Below, one piece after another: positions 61,301 through 64,000 of a DNA stretch of 64,000 bases; the first letter of the stretch is position 1; each line of letters opens with the position of its first letter. The stretch covers positions 3,968,001-4,032,000 of the forward strand of contig JAPFFF010000010.1 in assembly GCA_039105265.1 (NCBI GenBank), written 5' to 3'. Origin of the DNA: Tritrichomonas musculus (lineage: Eukaryota; Parabasalia; Tritrichomonadida; Tritrichomonadidae). Made by a program: the position numbers and the translations under genes. Below the pieces are notes generated by a model. The model did no database searches and was not told the DNA's origin. It worked only from the letters and a program-made list of their open reading frames with translations.

Positions 61301-64000
61301 TTTACCTCAAATAATCAGTCAGTGGAATGATGATACGGTAGGCGCAAGATATTATTTATTACGAACTGCTCGAATCGCTGAGGCTAAAAAATTATTAGGA
61401 AATCGCTTTAATGAAAACAAATATCCAGAAGGAGAAGAAGGTTTAAAGTTATTATTAAGTGATATTACATTTGAAAAAACAAAAAGAGATAAATTTGAGA
61501 AAGGAGAAGGGACATTCAAGAAAGCTTTAGAAAATTATAATAAATATTTCAAATCTGAAGGTGCAGAAAGAGATATGACTTGGGTCAAGAATGAATTTGA
61601 TAATTCAGAGAGAAAAGCATTTTATGGCTTGCAGATTTATATTTTCATTGATGAAATTAATCAATTCTGGGAAGAAATAAAATATAATAGAGAAGATATT
61701 CGAAAACAAATTCTTCAGAGTTCTGATGATGGTTTAAGTCTCTTTTCGAAAATAAGTCAAGAAAATACAGCAATGCATATTGAATCTACAAATATGAATA
61801 TGAATTCTCAAGAGCCAGTTTTTAAACAAGCTTTAGATTTTTGGAATCAACAACATGGTACTCAATTTAATGCTGACAGAGCTTTGAGAAAATTAGGTGT
61901 TTGGCCTAATAGTAAAGAACCTTATCCAAAAGCAAATAAGGCATATGCAGAATTGTTATTATTTTATCGAAATTCCTTTTATCCTACGAAACCATTAGAT
62001 TCTTCAAAAATATCTTTTAATACAAATTTCCCATCTCTAATATCATCTTTAATAAAGGACATTCAAAATGCAAAAGAAAGATCAGAACAAGTCTCGTCAA
62101 ATCAAGATTTAAATCAAAGATTAGAAGATCTTGCTGTTGAGATAAATGAAAAGGATGAGATAAGAAGAAAATATGTCGATGTTAAAGATACAGAATTACA
62201 TATTTCTTTAATGGAATTAATCCTAAAAATGAATCAAATAAGCGGTAATAAACAAATTAAGAATGTTGATGATGTTAATACTTATACTTATCGAAGTTTG
62301 AAAGGTTCAAAATTAAAAAATTATTTACTTGAGGCCGTCAAAATAAATTATCCTGAACTTGATAAAATATTTGAAGAATATAATGAGAATTCTCAAGATG
62401 ATTCTACTTTAGAAAAATGGAAGTCTTTAGATGAAGTTTCAAGAGATTTTGATAATGCTTATGAAGCAAAAGCTTATATGGTTTTAGAAATTCCAAGGGA
62501 AGAATATAATGAATTAGCGAAAACAAATTTGACGATGGATACTTTATTAAGACAACATAATTTTTCAATAGAAGATGCAAAACAATTTCTAGAAGATAAT
62601 ATTACTGTTATGCAATATGCAAAAGCAAAAGGGAAAAAAGCAAAACCTATCAAACAAGATAACAAATTATCAAAGTTAGATGAAGAACAGCTTCGGAGAG
62701 AAATAGACGATATGAATGAATTTTTAAATGGTTTTGATGATAAAGTCGATAAAACTGCAAAACAACATTCTTTGATGTCTAATAAGATAACAAATGAACA
62801 ATTAAAAAAATATGCAAATTCAGAAGAAGATATCAAAATTATTTATATGATATTAGAGGATTTAGATAAATTTAACAATAAATTTGGTAAAAATATTACA
62901 CCAAATAATTTAGATGAACTATGTAATGAAGAAAATGACTGGATGTCTGCTTATTTTAATGTCAAAATTATGCCGTTAGTATTTGACTGGAATTATATTT
63001 TGAAGAAAAGTGGGAAAGAAGAAAAAGAGCTTGATTTTATTTATGAGAATTATTTTCCTGTCGATGGAGAGAAAAACCCAAATATCAATATAACAACAAT
63101 CAAAGCTGCAATTCCAAAGATTCAAGAAGCTTTCGAAAAAGATAGAGATGAATATTTCAAAGAGATTTTGGCTTCTTATAATTCTTTGGCAGAACAGAGT
63201 TATACAATGGATCAGGTTTTAAAAATTTATCCAAAAATATCAGATGCTGAAAACTTCCTTCGAATAGAGAAATATTTATCAGCTATCCGAAAAATTATTA
63301 GACAAATTAAGACAATGAAATATGAAATACCTACATCATTAGAGTTAAATGAAGAATCTTTTCAATATAAAAGAGTTATTGCTCAATCTTCTGATATAAC
63401 ATCCTTAGAACAAAATTTGACTCAACAATATCAACAATTCTCTGCTTTATTGAAGAAATTCCAAGAACAAGATGCTAAAGTCAAAACAGAAAGACAATAT
63501 ATGAATCCAAAGATAGCAGATATAAATAGAATGAGAAGCAAATTAGGTATGTCATCTCTAGGAGTTGATCATTTTAGAGGAATGGATTTTGAAACTGCTA
63601 AATCTGCAGTAGAGGAAGAATTAAGAGATTTAAACGAAAGAAGTAGACAAAAAGAATTGCAAAATGCAGGTCTTCGAAATACTAATGCTATAGGAAGTGG
63701 ATGGAATTCAGGAACGACAATAGGCGGAACTCAAGGAACTCCCTTAAGATATGGATTTATGGCTTCAAAACAAACAAATCCTTTAACTTCATCATCAACA
63801 ACTTCATCAACATCAACTTCATCAACAAGACCTGGTTCAGAAACAACAAAAAGTGGAGTTGGAGATTTAACAAGAGGGAATGCTCCTTTAAGATTAACAG
63901 GATTTTCTACTGGAAATACTACTACTTTAAAATCAGAAACTGATTCCTTATTTTCTTCAAAACCTACTTCATCATTATTTGATTCAAACAAATCAGATAA
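55386..64000 (+). CDS. Giant ORF of unknown family, open at window end (at least 2871 codons)
   Basis: The ATG at 55386 opens a frame that I followed, checking sampled segments along its length, to the last base without a stop. N-terminus: MSWMNNDSGEFVTWDDDPDF, then a Q-rich stretch of about 45 residues. The body (about 80-2760) is helical, rich in K, E, N, D, Y and W, with no membrane segment and no enzyme motif I recognise. A loose motif recurs, '(T)xxxI/Vxxx(YP)xxxDAxxFL' (examples EIRDKYPKYKDALYAF, QVLKIYPKISDAENFL, DTLLRQHNFSIEDAKQFL). From about 63690 the tail is S/T/G-rich, with TPLRYGF and APLRLTGF and then FSTG, SLFSS, SLFDS motifs, resembling FG-type disordered sequence. No good Inr box is seen (only TTCTTCAAG about 20 nt upstream). 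A cytoskeletal-like, nuclear-pore-like or virus-like structural protein are all possible. Confidence 0.85.
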   Translation, partial: MSWMNNDSGEFVTWDDDPDFMSSIQQQQAQQEAYYQQQAQQLAQPQQQYQPQQPQQYIDTAPDIDQDEAQYLATYQNMNVADVSTELITKLRDVVSGWIPEWYNEIKTSIDKQNFPNYIKFYFLRLFIEYYTGNYILGKEMTPAQAAAQVKQTFLNGNSLRDAVGAVQTVRYQQIVNLPLNNVILEHAGLTEEEAHVFFKFWKKNKQKPDFWESYKTQFYTEKYVFGDNAYQINLSYAQLASTFLGDMGKLHTDWRNLNETSNGLNILRSLHLSIFENEDFQPSFIDFWTQGKGDDAQMIKENLDFEKLMHAIQGEIGINDFLSVQGTTTIISHNLPFKNLEKAILTLQASGERITAENVAKQYFALGADYQKLKEIAEIRARLAELKRHGTHQARAMLKTLIRDKDKFWERFNISNQLPENLQHYFNDLENSIRAQRHDFMEREFQFADDNRDGDENKWFEEQITILMKSLDETNDKLRNSLKEKEAQASNGAKTTIINVEKILQDAIAKRNAIIDEIKNGNIKRDAVKDMLKAKNPEVTNKEIEEEAEKYKDKDVDTAKMMIENEKQLSENQWLDVYNYFAKVMSGVRRKVPGQNGEVIEIPLLTYSDPEQKKIPEDQYKKLEPRIKKLKEKHKGNADAAIADLKEDEKTRLPMVMNLYANQSEYDKAFLFQDWAALLDSYDWDIERWYDYIIQVIPKLQTLIKYNSQYDNNYGAELRNPSKPISSIVKLLDDKIVEYQKRQNIIATDQDVMNFISTNSDFITIEEVAGHAKDAKEAKIYIKMKVALKNKSGWDCGVNDYKFRQTIDVGFYSKEINGDVIKWDQRMKKENPALAQEMVKTTEKNQNFYGLPKEKFDDLRYWKDIDDEKWRLKYFEVENNFGVLKKIDPDAKNCKSFEDYIVKKNNPDSSPAYSSDKQCFIKNAVSETDNAALQIKNFILRFDEFQKAKYNMISGDFKGEYTLELARRLWNKNINKPHFETIEQCAKWLMDSGKRGEAGISYLVNEVNSRNQSLFADKNFNKVWEKWAKFAADNLVVLEPKDVMARAVGGYQALQTMLNAIEKNFWDEYFKYYFRIDLAKYFKNKQASNGELKVDPEEIYTGLTNDIQKAKSVIRDFQNTMTSLDNDRIEINKELNKEYADQHPEDDFLDVGIEQYDTKPCDWESRFKVWGGNINKMKAEILILYYNALCDKQNRLGEIIDPTHMIPLVNSKYGEDIKPLWDLVEKLRNSYNVQDWWKNSAEAKKFKNLTNQTEVWEVSWDQQIPQMSSVDEALNFMINILEKQVYPKLTGEGPYDWKDGKTDSAKTNWEIIISAIKKEYYENNEILSQKSNLKAKFDKVQGSTGFKNFRLFLKKYPDETQAEQFLDRLFTENEYRKKFGKQKIPYPDNIKEGDDDAKIDWLRREIDKYTKINVFLTSLKFTTPWSKYRWSKYKKYSNMQDLVRDMDYDETKILEHMDLANAKDQYQKSFSHEYANPNSKTDSDQIAEIDSLINKLTSWKQGNLELELEKYNSRNNSRKTIQDIVLDSEKTKESYENYLLKYEVENTIGDIESITGKTFDGVRNITKENLETLKKKYEYELENNNNFDNNEMKKIIEDYQKVFKVPITVKEIRDKYPKYKDALYAFRNMILKQQLIDEYGYTEQELALFKKETDEQTHTSLTREKQKVDDDFQKLRWNLQAANNFFNYKKETKQNIDWKDIYQKFHHNSEEVIFFLTWFQYNKRNIDDSTKKKSMKEKLAQYNDEYDRGIYNMQQDIDLYDRRKALFEKEIGKQMKAANLTYDELMKYQELKSTDIDKDLEVAKAYFDNRSDEKIYLDYLQELGDKDYSYQNMNANQKREHFKKKIKEIEKYKDKLTSDRFNELFGIYQNNHPAENVSTWSERYIWSKNLNDPIDLKKTETKLELDNLIHEYEKNYPDRPWSENENSSKNDESQIKYLKKVNKGKTNYDQNDDLQKAIQEWNDVFPTSKVNLPQIISQWNDDTVGARYYLLRTARIAEAKKLLGNRFNENKYPEGEEGLKLLLSDITFEKTKRDKFEKGEGTFKKALENYNKYFKSEGAERDMTWVKNEFDNSERKAFYGLQIYIFIDEINQFWEEIKYNREDIRKQILQSSDDGLSLFSKISQENTAMHIESTNMNMNSQEPVFKQALDFWNQQHGTQFNADRALRKLGVWPNSKEPYPKANKAYAELLLFYRNSFYPTKPLDSSKISFNTNFPSLISSLIKDIQNAKERSEQVSSNQDLNQRLEDLAVEINEKDEIRRKYVDVKDTELHISLMELILKMNQISGNKQIKNVDDVNTYTYRSLKGSKLKNYLLEAVKINYPELDKIFEEYNENSQDDSTLEKWKSLDEVSRDFDNAYEAKAYMVLEIPREEYNELAKTNLTMDTLLRQHNFSIEDAKQFLEDNITVMQYAKAKGKKAKPIKQDNKLSKLDEEQLRREIDDMNEFLNGFDDKVDKTAKQHSLMSNKITNEQLKKYANSEEDIKIIYMILEDLDKFNNKFGKNITPNNLDELCNEENDWMSAYFNVKIMPLVFDWNYILKKSGKEEKELDFIYENYFPVDGEKNPNINITTIKAAIPKIQEAFEKDRDEYFKEILASYNSLAEQSYTMDQVLKIYPKISDAENFLRIEKYLSAIRKIIRQIKTMKYEIPTSLELNEESFQYKRVIAQSSDITSLEQNLTQQYQQFSALLKKFQEQDAKVKTERQYMNPKIADINRMRSKLGMSSLGVDHFRGMDFETAKSAVEEELRDLNERSRQKELQNAGLRNTNAIGSGWNSGTTIGGTQGTPLRYGFMASKQTNPLTSSSTTSSTSTSSTRPGSETTKSGVGDLTRGNAPLRLTGFSTGNTTTLKSETDSLFSSKPTSSLFDSNKSD

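Noticed and set aside
1-64000. Alternative genetic code with TAA read as an amino acid
   Set aside because: In-frame TAA codons in broken genes stand at positions expecting different residues (Leu, Glu and an uncertain one), and intact genes end in TAA. They are ordinary nonsense mutations.

Overview
The window is AT-rich eukaryotic DNA, most likely from a parabasalid (trichomonad), with Tritrichomonas as my best guess within that group. The reasons are: no introns seen in long genes; a characteristic gene set (TKL-type kinases fused to Sel1 repeats, BspA-like LRR proteins, ankyrin/DUF3447-like proteins, BTB/BACK remnants, F5/8C-like domains, a Pmp-like surface protein); several genes preceded at 9-23 nt by an initiator-like TCAYWWTT box; stop codons overlapping TAAA; and many decayed gene copies between transposon remnants. 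There are no bacterial operon signals, tRNAs, rRNAs or CRISPR.

Layout. 0-11.6 kb (mostly minus strand): a BACK-domain remnant, an intact kinase-Sel1 gene (850-3939), a multiply broken pseudokinase-Sel1 gene (4805-7235), a 1.74 kb element with 413 bp inverted ends (7236-8975) and another Sel1 gene that has lost its kinase part. 11.6-15.7 kb: a tandem P-loop GTPase-like protein split by one frameshift. 17.5-21.1 kb (plus strand): a MATE transporter and a PP1/PP2A-type phosphatase, followed by a TTAA-flanked small element. 22-30 kb: Sel1 and BACK fragments, a broken BspA-like gene, a MITE, an orphan ORF fragment, a kinase with a coiled coil and an amputated F5/8C-like domain, then another inverted-repeat element. 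30.8-35 kb: a Pmp-like surface protein with a 162 bp higher-order repeat, and a bacterial-type GH13 (amylosucrase-like) remnant. 35.6-41.6 kb: a 2008-aa kinase with roughly 27 or more Sel1 repeats. 43.4-48.7 kb (plus strand): an EF-hand protein, a decayed kinase, an ankyrin-like ORF and a BspA-like ORF.

49-64 kb is different. A decayed cellular gene ends against a mobile or virus-like island made of degraded minus-strand ORFs, a divergent 208-aa ORF of unknown family, a P-element/THAP9-like DDE transposase (52503-54434), a GC-richer tandem-repeat block, a coiled-coil ORF, and a giant ORF that starts at 55386 and is still open at the window end (at least 2871 codons). The giant ORF matches no family I know. 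It has a Q-rich head, a long helical body with a loose recurring motif, and an S/T/G tail. It is the best candidate for something undescribed.

Biologically, most of the sequence is signalling and surface-protein gene families in different stages of birth and decay, with small transposons landing at promoters and gene ends. Several genes are split by a single-base shift in an A-run. These could be real pseudogenes or residual assembly errors, so every frameshift call here is conditional.
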